Source: CAYJSJ01 sp964373065
Lineage (GTDB): Bacteria; Patescibacteriota; Gracilibacteria; Peribacterales; Peribacteraceae
Assembly: GCA_964373065.1 (NCBI GenBank)
Contig: CAYJSJ010000015.1
Coordinates: forward strand, 1 to 31,301
Reading direction: 5' to 3'
Length of the DNA stretch: 31,301 bases
Both the position numbers and the translations under genes were made by a program. The notes under the pieces were generated by a model. That model was not told where the DNA came from, searched no databases, and was given only the letters and a program-made list of their open reading frames with translations. Shown here piece by piece: positions 22,673-31,227 of this stretch; position 1 is the stretch's first letter, and each line of letters opens with the position of its first letter.

Positions 22673-23926
22673 CTATCCGTCCCCAATCCACGAAGGATCT
22701 GCCTCCTCTCCGATCTGGGTGAAGTTCGGTCGGGCTTCGTATGAAGAGTAAAACGGTTCCATAACGTCCTCTCCGTCTTTCCCCTGCATCACGCGAAACC
22801 ATGCGGCTTGCATGCCAGGCACCGCTTTGCCAACGATGCGCGTCGTTCCGGAAGGAATCTCTGCGGTGATTTCTGTTCTGTCTCCCGGAGGGCTTCTGCG
22901 ATCCCAGACATAGGGGCCGATGATTTCTGCCATACGACCGTCGTCGGTTCCGTAATAGATAAAATACGCTCGATCATCCTCCATATGCGTCTGTACCAGG
23001 AGTGCCCCGGGGGTGTCATTCACAAACCGCATGTCTGTCGTAGGAGGGTAGATGGTCGCATCCGTCCCCTGAGGGGCATAGTACTGAACGGCAAAACTGT
23101 GGTTGCGACGTGCGTCGATCGGGAACCCGTATTCCCAAATACCGCGGTACGCAGTAGTGCTCACCTGGCAGAGTCCTCCGCCGTAATCGGGAAGCGTTCG
23201 TTCCCCGAGGATAACGAGCTCTTTCTTATATCCCGTGGAGGCGTTGACGGGGCCGAGGACATCATTGAAAGAGAACGTCGCTCCCTGCGGCACCAAGTGA
23301 CCGTTGAATTTGGAAAGACCCGTCGCAATGTTATGTCTCCGTGCAAGCGGTGAACCGGCAAAGTTTGATTCCCCTACCGCGACCACCTCCAAGATCCCCG
23401 CATCCCGAAGATCGGAAGACACGATGAGCTTCGGTTGCGTTGTAACGACGGGAAGTTGAATATCGGTCACGTTACGTTCCAGCGCATCAACGGTCAGCCG
23501 GGCAGCACGGAGCGTATCTACCGATCTGCCGGGGAGCCCGACACCATCAAACGTCGCTCTACCTTCATCCAGTTCTATGCTCACCTCCCCCGGAAGACGA
23601 TCAAGCACGGACGCAATCCGCAGAACAATTGTCGCGGCGATGGCATCGGTATCCCATGAGGAACGTAACGTTTTTGTAACGCCCTCAGGAAGTGCGCTCA
23701 CTCCGTCTCCATCGACGCGGAGTGACTGAGGCGGACGTATTTCTGAACCATGAAACCACCACACTTCCTCCGTAGCCTTCCACGCGGGAAACTGATTGGG
23801 ATTGAGTGTGAAGAGATGGTGTTCGTAACGGTAGGTAAGTTCCGGGTATGATGCTGCTGCGGAAGCTGAGGGAATAGGTATGGAAAAAAGCAAATAGAAA
23901 ATTATTTTTACTTCACGGTTTTTCAT
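22673..23926 (-). CDS. VanW-family exported protein
   Basis: A 417-residue protein with a signal peptide (MKNREVKIIFYLLFSIPIPS...ASA, about 1-23), an N-terminal part with repeated charged strands similar to the peptidoglycan-binding 4 domain often seen before VanW (RLPGEVSIELDEGRATF, LTVDALERNVTDI), and a clear VanW domain: NIATGLSKFNGHLVPQGATFSFNDVLGPV, YKKELVI, LPDYGGGLCQVSTTAYRGIWE, then RRNHSFAVQYYAPQGTDATIYPP. A C-terminal G5-like segment follows. VanW function is unsettled; a cell-wall link is inferred. The start overlaps the RNase HI gene by 14 bp, so they are co-transcribed. Confidence 0.9.
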   Translation of the reverse strand: MKNREVKIIFYLLFSIPIPSASAAASYPELTYRYEHHLFTLNPNQFPAWKATEEVWWFHGSEIRPPQSLRVDGDGVSALPEGVTKTLRSSWDTDAIAATIVLRIASVLDRLPGEVSIELDEGRATFDGVGLPGRSVDTLRAARLTVDALERNVTDIQLPVVTTQPKLIVSSDLRDAGILEVVAVGESNFAGSPLARRHNIATGLSKFNGHLVPQGATFSFNDVLGPVNASTGYKKELVILGERTLPDYGGGLCQVSTTAYRGIWEYGFPIDARRNHSFAVQYYAPQGTDATIYPPTTDMRFVNDTPGALLVQTHMEDDRAYFIYYGTDDGRMAEIIGPYVWDRRSPPGDRTEITAEIPSGTTRIVGKAVPGMQAAWFRVMQGKDGEDVMEPFYSSYEARPNFTQIGEEADPSWIGDG

Positions 23927-24488
23927 AGTGTGGGCTGGGATGCTTATCTAGAGCGGTATTCACCAGTGTATCTGCACGGTAGTTATCGCTCCGAGGTATA
24001 TGCTTGAACGCAATGTCGGGGAATCGTGCGGAGAGCTCCCTGATTTCCTCAAAAAGTGGTCGGAGTGATTCCATCTTCACGCGGTACTCGCCATTGAGCT
24101 GCTTCACGATCAATTCACTATCGAGGTGGCAGATCAAACGATTCGGATGGTAGCGATGCGCGATTTTCAGTCCTTCGATGAGCGCGCGATACTCCGCAAC
24201 GTTATTCGTCTCGATGCCGATACGTTCATAGTGCTCGCGGATGACAACACCGCGCACGGGATCTTCCAGTATCACGCCGATGGCAGCCTGGCCGGGGTTT
24301 CCGCGGGATCCGCCGTCCGTAAACAGGTGCAACGTTCCACCGACGGAAATATTCTCACTACTCTCCTGCTGCAAATCGTTCTGCTCAAGCGCCACCGTGA
24401 GCACCTCGACGATGAAACGATTCCTATCGGCAGCCTTGGGGAAGAGCTGCTCGAGCTTACGAAGCAAAGATGCAGGGAGGCGGATCAT
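23913..24488 (-). CDS. RNase HI with N-terminal RHH-like segment
   Basis: Cleaves RNA in RNA-DNA hybrids. Residues 51-190 form a full RNase H domain of the RnhA-like ('ribonuclease H-like' YpdQ/ RNase HI-type) kind with D58 (FTDGGSRGNPG), E99 (NNVAEYRAL), D123 (HLDSELIVKQ) and D173 (NYRADTLVN), all four catalytic acids. Residues 1-38 (IRLPASLLRKLEQLFPKAA then DRNRFIVEVLTVALE) look like a ribbon-helix-helix segment: a short strand with two helices, similar to the antitoxin at 14134. It overlaps the upstream DUF1858 gene by ATGA and vanW downstream by 14 bp. Confidence 0.88.
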   Translation of the reverse strand: MIRLPASLLRKLEQLFPKAADRNRFIVEVLTVALEQNDLQQESSENISVGGTLHLFTDGGSRGNPGQAAIGVILEDPVRGVVIREHYERIGIETNNVAEYRALIEGLKIAHRYHPNRLICHLDSELIVKQLNGEYRVKMESLRPLFEEIRELSARFPDIAFKHIPRSDNYRADTLVNTALDKHPSPHYEKP

Positions 24489-25042
24489 GACTCAAGTATA
24501 GCAAGGCTTTCACATCCACACTCTTCTCCCTTCCTGCAGCATTCTTCCGGCATATCCAGCTTCATCCGCCCATCGCGGGCATCGATCGTCGCACCACCGA
24601 TTCGACTGAGTGCTAGAGGAGACGCGTAGATTTTTACCGCAGGCATATCGGGGGAGAAGAATGCCGTATCTCCTTCGAGAGGTGCATCCTGGAATTCCAG
24701 ACAAAATCCCCCGTGTTCATCGAGCGTAACAACTAAAATTTCATCCGTCCGTTCTTGGGACTGCGCAATAGTGTGAATAGCCGCAGCTGCAGCCGCAGTG
24801 ATGGTGAGTGTCTGCGGACGCCGCGGAGCTTGACCGATAGCATCGTTGATGTCTTCGACCAAAGCATCGATGGTGTCGGCATCGAATCCGTGCATACCGG
24901 CTCCTTCCTCCAACGTTTCTACCCCGCCAACGGAGCACGAGAAACAATGCAGACCGTATTCGATCATGATGTCGGCCGCACTGGGAACAAGCGCGATAAT
25001 CGCGCGCACGGTCATGCCTTTATGAATGGTTGCATTCGTCAT
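24485..25042 (-). CDS. DUF1858 domain fused to A-type (HesB/IscA-like) Fe-S carrier
   Basis: A 185-residue two-domain protein. Residues 1-70 match DUF1858 (GMTVRAIIALVPSAADIMIEYGLHCFSC with C33-x-x-C36, then a helical end), a domain often found with hybrid-cluster proteins and di-iron or redox proteins. Residues 77-180 match the Fe-S biosynthesis A-type fold: LTITAAAAAAIHTIAQ, then GGFCLEF, and a C-terminal CGC. The three A-type ligand Cys appear as C114, C175 and C177 with spacing C-x60-CGC, close to IscA. Extra Cys168-Cys169 lie just before. A role as Fe-S carrier is inferred. It heads the operon with RNase HI and vanW. Confidence 0.75.
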   Translation of the reverse strand: MTNATIHKGMTVRAIIALVPSAADIMIEYGLHCFSCSVGGVETLEEGAGMHGFDADTIDALVEDINDAIGQAPRRPQTLTITAAAAAAIHTIAQSQERTDEILVVTLDEHGGFCLEFQDAPLEGDTAFFSPDMPAVKIYASPLALSRIGGATIDARDGRMKLDMPEECCRKGEECGCESLAILES

Positions 25043-25068
25043 GTTGCTGGTGAAACGGTAGAAGCATT

Positions 25069-25096
25069 ATGCAACCGACAACTTGCAACCGACAAC
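25069..25096. repeat. 14-bp direct repeat in divergent promoter region
   Basis: TGCAACCGACAAC occurs twice back to back (25069-25082 and 25083-25096) between the DUF1858 gene and the divergent protease gene. Could be an operator or a slippage-born repeat. Confidence 0.75.
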
Positions 25097-25113
25097 ATTT
25101 CTTAAAAGAACTT

Positions 25114-25142
25114 CTGACGAAAAGACCCTGTCCATGTACAAT
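25114..25142 (+). promoter_or_regulatory. Promoter of the S41 protease gene, nearly leaderless
   Basis: CTGACG (25114-25119), 17-bp spacer, TACAAT (25137-25142). The ATG is at 25151, only 8 nt after the -10, so a start 7 nt downstream would give a transcript with about two untranslated bases. No Shine-Dalgarno is present. Confidence 0.5.
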
Positions 25143-25150
25143 GCTACCCA

Positions 25151-26410
25151 ATGTCCAAGACCATCAAAAATCTCCTGCTGATCGCCCTCCCCGTTCTCAC
25201 GCTTTTTTTGGGCGCACAGATTGGCATCACCTATGAAAAACAGCAAGTGGAGGAGAAGTATTCCGTACTAGAAAAAGCACTCTCCGGAGGGATGGGCAGC
25301 GGAACGCACGTAACGGATCCCGAAAAAGAGGTGGACATTTCACTGCTATGGAACGTGTGGAGACTCCTTGGGAAAAATTACATCGATCCCGAGAAGCTCC
25401 AAGTAACCCCCATGCTGTACGGTGCAGCAGAAGGGCTCGTGAAAGCGCTCGACGACCCCTACACCGCGTTCATGCCTCCGCAGGAAAACAAGGAGTTTCG
25501 ACAGGCACTCAATGGCACGCTGCAAGGGATAGGGGCGGAACTCACCTTCAGAGATGACCTGATCGTCGTCGTGGCGCCGCTCAAAGGTTCTCCAGCGGAA
25601 GCTGCGGGGCTCCTGCCGGAAGACATCATAACGCACGTCGATGGAAAGAGCTTGGAAGGATTTTCACTGAGCGACGCGGTGGATATCATCCGCGGCCCGA
25701 AGGGGACGGATGTCTCACTCACGATTGAACGCAGCAAAGCCGACGCTCCGGTGATCCTCAACATCACCCGCGACGAGATCCACGTACCAAGCGTAGAGAG
25801 CGAAGTAAAAGAACACGCGGGAAAACGCATCGGGTATATAGCCTTAAACCGCTTCGGGGACACGACAACCGAAGAAGTGGGACAAGAGGTGAAGAAACTT
25901 CTGAGTGAGAAAATCGACGGTCTCGTCTTCGATGTGCGTTTCAACGGAGGCGGATACTTAGAGAAAGCTATCGATCTCTCGTCGATGTTTTTGAAGCAAG
26001 GAAAAGTGGTCTCCGTCGCCCGCAGAGAAGGGGAACCTATCCACCACTACGTTACCGGCCGCCCCATTGCCCCAGATATCCCCCTCGTCATTCTTATCAA
26101 TGAAGGATCTGCCTCCGCATCGGAGATTCTCGCAGGGGCGTTACAGGATAACGGCCGCGCAACCGTGATTGGTAAAAAGAGCTTTGGAAAAGGAACGGTG
26201 CAGGAGGTGTTCGATCTTCCCGGGGGAACGAGCGTGCGCATAACGACCGCGCGCTGGCTGACTCCGAACGGCAATGACCTCGGGAAGGAAGGCGTGCACC
26301 CGGACATGGAAGTGGAGCGAACGGTAGAGCAGATGCAGGCAAAAGAAGACCCACAGCTGGAGGCGGCGTTGGAGGTGTTGACAAAAGGAAAAAACTGGAT
26401 AGAACTGTAA
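25151..26410 (+). CDS. C-terminal processing peptidase (S41A family)
   Basis: Periplasm- or surface-facing serine protease that trims protein C-termini. Over 419 residues: TM/signal anchor about 7-27; helical N-terminal region with YIDPEKLQVTPMLYGAAEGLVKALDDPYTAFM; PDZ domain about 110-195 (GIGAELTF, GSPAEAAGLLPEDIITHVDG, LSDAVDIIRGPKGT); S41 core with YIALNRFGDTT, FDVRFNGGGYLEKAIDLSS; catalytic Ser322 in EGSASASEILAGAL, Lys347 and Gln351 in SFGKGTVQE. The 25-residue Ser-Lys spacing is that of CtpB/Prc. Length and all motifs are normal. Probable leaderless transcript. Confidence 0.95.
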   Translation: MSKTIKNLLLIALPVLTLFLGAQIGITYEKQQVEEKYSVLEKALSGGMGSGTHVTDPEKEVDISLLWNVWRLLGKNYIDPEKLQVTPMLYGAAEGLVKALDDPYTAFMPPQENKEFRQALNGTLQGIGAELTFRDDLIVVVAPLKGSPAEAAGLLPEDIITHVDGKSLEGFSLSDAVDIIRGPKGTDVSLTIERSKADAPVILNITRDEIHVPSVESEVKEHAGKRIGYIALNRFGDTTTEEVGQEVKKLLSEKIDGLVFDVRFNGGGYLEKAIDLSSMFLKQGKVVSVARREGEPIHHYVTGRPIAPDIPLVILINEGSASASEILAGALQDNGRATVIGKKSFGKGTVQEVFDLPGGTSVRITTARWLTPNGNDLGKEGVHPDMEVERTVEQMQAKEDPQLEAALEVLTKGKNWIEL

Positions 26411-26444
26411 GACGATACTCGTGGTAGAAATGCCTGTTTTATGC

Positions 26445-26450
26445 TAAAAT
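26445..26450 (+). promoter_or_regulatory. -10-like box of the 1570-aa gene
   Basis: TAAAAT lies 9 nt before the ATG at 26460, inside ATGCTAAAATAATAGGA. AGGA at 26453-26456 could be a ribosome site or part of a near-leaderless start. No clear -35. Confidence 0.3.
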
Positions 26451-26459
26451 AATAGGACT

Positions 26460-29400
26460 ATGGAAAAAAGACAACGACCACTCTTTTCCTGCAAGGAACG
26501 GCGACTCATTGCATTCTGTTCTGAAATCTACAGGTCGCCTGATCAAAGCCATTCTGATATTGAAAAGGAACAAATGAAGCAGATTGAGGGCGGTGGACAA
26601 ATACAGAAAAGTAATGGAAAGAAGACGGAAAAAAGGGTTAGGCATGCATGGGGGGACAGCATAGTATTAGATCAACAGCCGAACGGAATGAGTGGCCTTG
26701 CGAAGTCACCACGGGAGATAAGTCGCGACATGTTTCAAAAATTTCCAAAAGAACAACAAGTGGAAATGCTCATGGACGCTTTTGAGAATCAAGAACTACC
26801 TGAGGAAATTGGATGGAGACTGCAGCAGATGGAGACGGTGAAGTCGATATGTTTGGAGGCATTGGCGCAAATCGAAGATGCGAAAGGATTGCTTCATGAA
26901 GTGATAAGGCTCGGCGGCAGCGTCACTCGACTCATAGGTCTTGGAAGCGCCACTGACGACATTGAGCAGCGAATGAAGCGGAATATCCTCGAATTTCTGG
27001 AGGAGGATTATCCGCGATGTCTAAGTGAGATCATGAGTGGAAAAAAAACGTTCGCAGAGATCGTGGATGGGACACCATGGATCAGACATATCACAGAGCA
27101 CGCGGCAAGCCATTTCGGGTGGCAACACTACACGCTCGATACCGGCGAGATTCGATCGGGCGAAGACCTTCTCCGCCGTAACGGCAAACTTATAGAGTGG
27201 TATCAAAGCACAAGTAATTTCCAAGCTGCCGCACAGGTGGCGACGGAGTTCATCGGTAAAGAGCTCGAGCAAGCAGTGTCAAAAGAGCGAAAAGAAGTAC
27301 TTCGCTACGAAGCCGGATGCAAAATCGTTGACATGATCGCCCCGCAAAAGCATGCAATGATGCATCCTTCAAAGGAGTTGCTTGAACAGGGGGCAAGGCC
27401 GATGACCAGTGCGGAAGTGGACGAGTACACTGGGAATCTTTCACAAATCGAATACGAGCGCAACGTGCACTTTGAGGGGGCGTCACTCGTACAATCTTGG
27501 AAATTCTCGGGGGAGAAAAAGAAGATTTTCAATAGCTACAAAGACATTACGGGCGTCGGCTGGGATCTTTCGGATGGAACATGGGATGCTATAACGCGCG
27601 AAGTGATCATCAATGCACCGCTCATCGTCGCAAGCGGCGGAGCGGCTAGCATTGCTCGCGCGGGGCTGACCAAAGGGGCATGTGCCTTGGCAGAGAGGAT
27701 TGTGATCCGTCAGGCCATCAAGGAGGGTGCACGCGTAAGTGCGAGAAGTCTTGCGGAGAAAGGGGCCGAGCGCATGGCCCAGTGGGCGCTGAAAGGGACG
27801 CTGCTCCAGAGAAATATCGTCGGTGCCGAACGTATCGGTGCACTCGTGGGAGAGGCGGCGGCATTCGAAATCGCGCACAGCGGACTCACGGGAAACTGGG
27901 CGGGAAATCTCCCCGAATGGGGTCAGAGGATTTTCTGGACGAGTCTCACGCTGGGAACACTGCACTACTCCGGAAGGAAGGCAGAAAAACTGTTCCGCAC
28001 CGGTGGTAAAGAGGTTCTTCTGGGGAAGTACACCAGCAAACTTCCTGCAGGACCCGTACGTAGCGCAACGGAATTCCTCATAGCGAAAGGACATATAGAA
28101 GCTGCGAGCTTCATGCTCATTGGTGCAATCCAAAACGGCGTGATGACCGGCGATATTTCGGAATTCATGGAGAATTTCGGAGAGGAGCTCTTTCATTCGT
28201 ACGTCACGGTCGATGCTCTTAAGCTTTCGGGTCTCACAAAAGTAATAGTTCCGGGATCGAAAGGGAAAACGTTTGAAGTGCAAATGAAGAGAACGGGGGA
28301 AAAGCCGGTAGATTCAAAGGTGAATGAGAGGGGCAGGAACCAGGCACCTGCAGAAATAAAAGTAACTGGACAAAAAAATGAAGTGCAAAAGGAGAACGAA
28401 CAATTTAGCACCCAATTCAGCACAATTGTAGAAACGTTACGGACTGCAAATACCGAAACATCTGTGGCAACACTGCAGGGCTGTCTTGCGTTCTTCAAAC
28501 AGCACCAGGGTGAGATACGAAAAGCTCTGCAGGACAATTTTACCTCTACCATGAGTGACCTGTATTATTCATTAAACGATCCAAGTATGGCTGACAGCAG
28601 AAATAGTACACGCGAGCAACTTTGTCATGAAATGAGAGATTTATTTCTTCAGATTATGGCAGGAAACAGCGATATTCTCGAGCAGAAATATTTAGATCGG
28701 CATACATTACTAGAAGAGAGGACACTGGCGAACAATACACTTGGTAATATGCTGAAGAACGGAATAGGAGAGGTTGCAACGGACATCGTTCTGCGGAACC
28801 CCCGGCAGGCAAGCGCTCAGCTCTTGACAGAGATCATACGGTTCAGTGATCGACCGGAGGCGGCACGTGAGGCTGAGAAGATTCTGATTGAAGGGATTAA
28901 GAGTGGAACATACGATGCCAGATCACTGAAGCTATTGTTACGAGCAGATGATGACATTCTTCTCTCTGAATCTGATTATGAAAGTGGCCAAAGGATCATT
29001 GATGCAGTACTCAAGAGTTACGGACTCGATCCGATTCAATGCAAGAAGGCTTGGGACATTGGATATGCGATAGATTCCACGAAGTATAAAACACGTGAAG
29101 CATATTTTGATAGTTTACACGAGAATCGAATCAACGGGTATCTTACGGAATTGGACATACGAACGAGACTTGAAAGGATGGAACCGGGAGCTGTTGCAAT
29201 GCTAGAGTCAGACATGTTCGGTATGCGCATGTTTGGGCGATATGTCGAAGAATCTAATTTAGGATTTCTAAAAGATGATGCCACACTCAAGTTTTTGGTC
29301 GATCAGGTAAGGAATAAAGAAAATACTGAGATACCATATACCCTCATCATCACTGCACGAACAGACCGGAATGGAGCATTGAGACATTTGAATAATTTCC

Positions 29401-31172
29401 ATGAGAACTTTCAATGGACTAAACAGTTTTCTGGAAAGAGGAATCTTCGTTTCATTGAGGTTGGGAGCGTAGGAGAGCTTGCAAGACGCCTGATTCTCCT
29501 TGAGAATAAGTATGGGAAAGAACAGAAACCAGCTGAAATAATAATTAACGGACATGGAACAGAGATGCTTATTTGGCTTGCAGCAAATAAGGGTTTCAGT
29601 ACTTCTACATTGGGGAGAGAGAGAATTCAGCAAAATGCTAAAAAATTTTTCGGTGAACATCCGACTATCATTCTTAATTCCTGCTCAACCGGAAAGAACG
29701 AGGGAATCGCACAACAACTTTCATTATTACTCGATGCAAAAGTCATCGCACCGGATCGCCCAGCATGGATTAGCAGCATGTCCGCAACTGCAGGAGATAG
29801 GCAAATAGATTTCGCCATTGAACATGGCAGCAGGGAAAACTATGGAAATGTACAAACCATGTACTATGAAAGAGGGGAGTTAGTACAAGCAGTGGAGAAC
29901 GTAACCATGGGACTGCAATCAGCCGCGGAGACGGGAATCATGGGCGAAGCAAAGAACACTCCGAATTGGAAAGTGGGTGACAATGCAAAATTCCTAGATC
30001 CCATCACTTTGAAGAATGGAACAATATTGTCTACAAATACCCCATACCAGATTACAAAAATCGATGGGAATTATTGTATCCTGCTCTGTCACAACGAATT
30101 CGTGAAGATTCAGATGTCGAAGCTGCTTCCTAAAACCGAGTCGTCTGCACCTCGCGCCAATCTGAATCCACCGCCACTGCCAAAAAGATCACCACGTGAT
30201 ACACATGAACAACGAAAGGTAGGGGAAGAGGCTAAAATTGAAAAAGTACAGTTATCTAACGAAGAAATCGAAATAATGCGTTATGCAGATGAATACGCCA
30301 ATTTTTCTCAATCTCAAAAAGATATGCCAGCAGAGTTTGTTGGCAAGTTGAGAGAGTTACAGAAGCGAGGTCTCTTCCTCTTCCAGTGCTACAATGACTT
30401 TCGTGTAGATACAGGTTATCCTAAAAGTGCGACAAGAAATCCTCAATATGTAAATGATCTTGGCTATATAATCAATGACGGAGCACCAAAAATGAACCAG
30501 AGTGACAATCGAGATTATTTCAAGAACAAGTCTGAAAAAGATGCGGTTGAAGCACTTATTTTAAGACCAATCTATCATTTGAACACAGTAGTAGGAAGAG
30601 AGACAAAAATAGTAGAGGAACCAGGTTGGCTTTGGGGTACAAAAAAGGTAAAAAGGGATTTCGTTCGTTTAGGTGATGTACCATTTCCCTATTCAAAAGC
30701 AGTCCCCAACTGTACAAGCTCAGAGCAGCTTGTCCGTATTACCTATGAAGTATCGGATAGCAATGTCTATAGAACTAATGTTGTCGAAGATATCCCTGGA
30801 GGTAAAGTTTCTCTCCAAGAACAAGATAAGAGTGGCATGCGGGTACCTGTAGGTTCCTATAAAAATCAACAACACGACATTGCTAATGCAAGAAAAATTG
30901 CTGAGAAGACTCCTTCTCATATTGGCAGACCTGGTAATCAAGTAGCAGCTTCAGTAGTACTCCCTGAATCAGAAGCTCGTATATTGTATCAATTATTTCA
31001 GAATCACCCGGAAATGATTCGTCCGTTTTTCATAGCTGGAACAATAAAGATGCAGACGTTCCACAATCCACCTCCATACAAGAAGTGGGATAAAGTTCAG
31101 AGACCGATTCTCTTAAGAGAGTTTTCAGGACCACGGGAGTATAACGACACATTTGTTACAGTTCCTCGATAA
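26460..31172 (+). CDS. 1570-aa protein of unknown function with caspase-like (clan CD) signature
   Basis: No overall family recognised. No signal peptide, so probably cytoplasmic or exported by another route. Residues 1-380: charged, mainly helical. About 380-580: Gly/Ala-rich hydrophobic-amphipathic stretch (APLIVASGGAASIARAG, GALVGEAAAFEIAHSG, SFMLIGAIQNGVMTG) that could insert in membranes. About 620-940: helical, Gln/Asn-rich. About 955-1110: alternating strands IPYTLIITARTD, PAEIIINGHG with His1032, HPTIILNSCSTG with Cys1075 and AKVIAPDRPAW; strand-HG then strand-xSC-S/T-G 43 residues apart is the pattern of clan CD cysteine peptidases (caspase/CHAT/gingipain). About 1170-1222: SH3-like module (WKVGDNAKFLDP, PYQITKIDGNYCILL). 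1236-1245: PPPLPKRS linker. 1260-1570: unknown C-terminal domain. The downstream half looks more A+T-rich than the neighbours. Confidence 0.85.
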   Translation: MEKRQRPLFSCKERRLIAFCSEIYRSPDQSHSDIEKEQMKQIEGGGQIQKSNGKKTEKRVRHAWGDSIVLDQQPNGMSGLAKSPREISRDMFQKFPKEQQVEMLMDAFENQELPEEIGWRLQQMETVKSICLEALAQIEDAKGLLHEVIRLGGSVTRLIGLGSATDDIEQRMKRNILEFLEEDYPRCLSEIMSGKKTFAEIVDGTPWIRHITEHAASHFGWQHYTLDTGEIRSGEDLLRRNGKLIEWYQSTSNFQAAAQVATEFIGKELEQAVSKERKEVLRYEAGCKIVDMIAPQKHAMMHPSKELLEQGARPMTSAEVDEYTGNLSQIEYERNVHFEGASLVQSWKFSGEKKKIFNSYKDITGVGWDLSDGTWDAITREVIINAPLIVASGGAASIARAGLTKGACALAERIVIRQAIKEGARVSARSLAEKGAERMAQWALKGTLLQRNIVGAERIGALVGEAAAFEIAHSGLTGNWAGNLPEWGQRIFWTSLTLGTLHYSGRKAEKLFRTGGKEVLLGKYTSKLPAGPVRSATEFLIAKGHIEAASFMLIGAIQNGVMTGDISEFMENFGEELFHSYVTVDALKLSGLTKVIVPGSKGKTFEVQMKRTGEKPVDSKVNERGRNQAPAEIKVTGQKNEVQKENEQFSTQFSTIVETLRTANTETSVATLQGCLAFFKQHQGEIRKALQDNFTSTMSDLYYSLNDPSMADSRNSTREQLCHEMRDLFLQIMAGNSDILEQKYLDRHTLLEERTLANNTLGNMLKNGIGEVATDIVLRNPRQASAQLLTEIIRFSDRPEAAREAEKILIEGIKSGTYDARSLKLLLRADDDILLSESDYESGQRIIDAVLKSYGLDPIQCKKAWDIGYAIDSTKYKTREAYFDSLHENRINGYLTELDIRTRLERMEPGAVAMLESDMFGMRMFGRYVEESNLGFLKDDATLKFLVDQVRNKENTEIPYTLIITARTDRNGALRHLNNFHENFQWTKQFSGKRNLRFIEVGSVGELARRLILLENKYGKEQKPAEIIINGHGTEMLIWLAANKGFSTSTLGRERIQQNAKKFFGEHPTIILNSCSTGKNEGIAQQLSLLLDAKVIAPDRPAWISSMSATAGDRQIDFAIEHGSRENYGNVQTMYYERGELVQAVENVTMGLQSAAETGIMGEAKNTPNWKVGDNAKFLDPITLKNGTILSTNTPYQITKIDGNYCILLCHNEFVKIQMSKLLPKTESSAPRANLNPPPLPKRSPRDTHEQRKVGEEAKIEKVQLSNEEIEIMRYADEYANFSQSQKDMPAEFVGKLRELQKRGLFLFQCYNDFRVDTGYPKSATRNPQYVNDLGYIINDGAPKMNQSDNRDYFKNKSEKDAVEALILRPIYHLNTVVGRETKIVEEPGWLWGTKKVKRDFVRLGDVPFPYSKAVPNCTSSEQLVRITYEVSDSNVYRTNVVEDIPGGKVSLQEQDKSGMRVPVGSYKNQQHDIANARKIAEKTPSHIGRPGNQVAASVVLPESEARILYQLFQNHPEMIRPFFIAGTIKMQTFHNPPPYKKWDKVQRPILLREFSGPREYNDTFVTVPR

Positions 31173-31196
31173 AAAGCAGAAGGAGCGCAGCCTTCT
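31171..31196 (-). terminator. Intrinsic terminator for the right-edge minus-strand gene
   Basis: On the minus strand AGAAGG-CTGCGCT-CCTTCT is followed by GC and TTTTT. It lies 31 bp past the stop of the partial gene at 31228 and touches the stop of the 1570-aa gene on the other strand. Confidence 0.6.
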
Positions 31197-31227
31197 TAAG
31201 ACAAACCTCCCGATACGAAACCCCCTA

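Noticed and set aside
27483..28283. Minus-strand 266-residue frame inside the giant gene
   Set aside because: Antisense to a continuous 1570-codon frame; no recognisable motif and no independent start signal.
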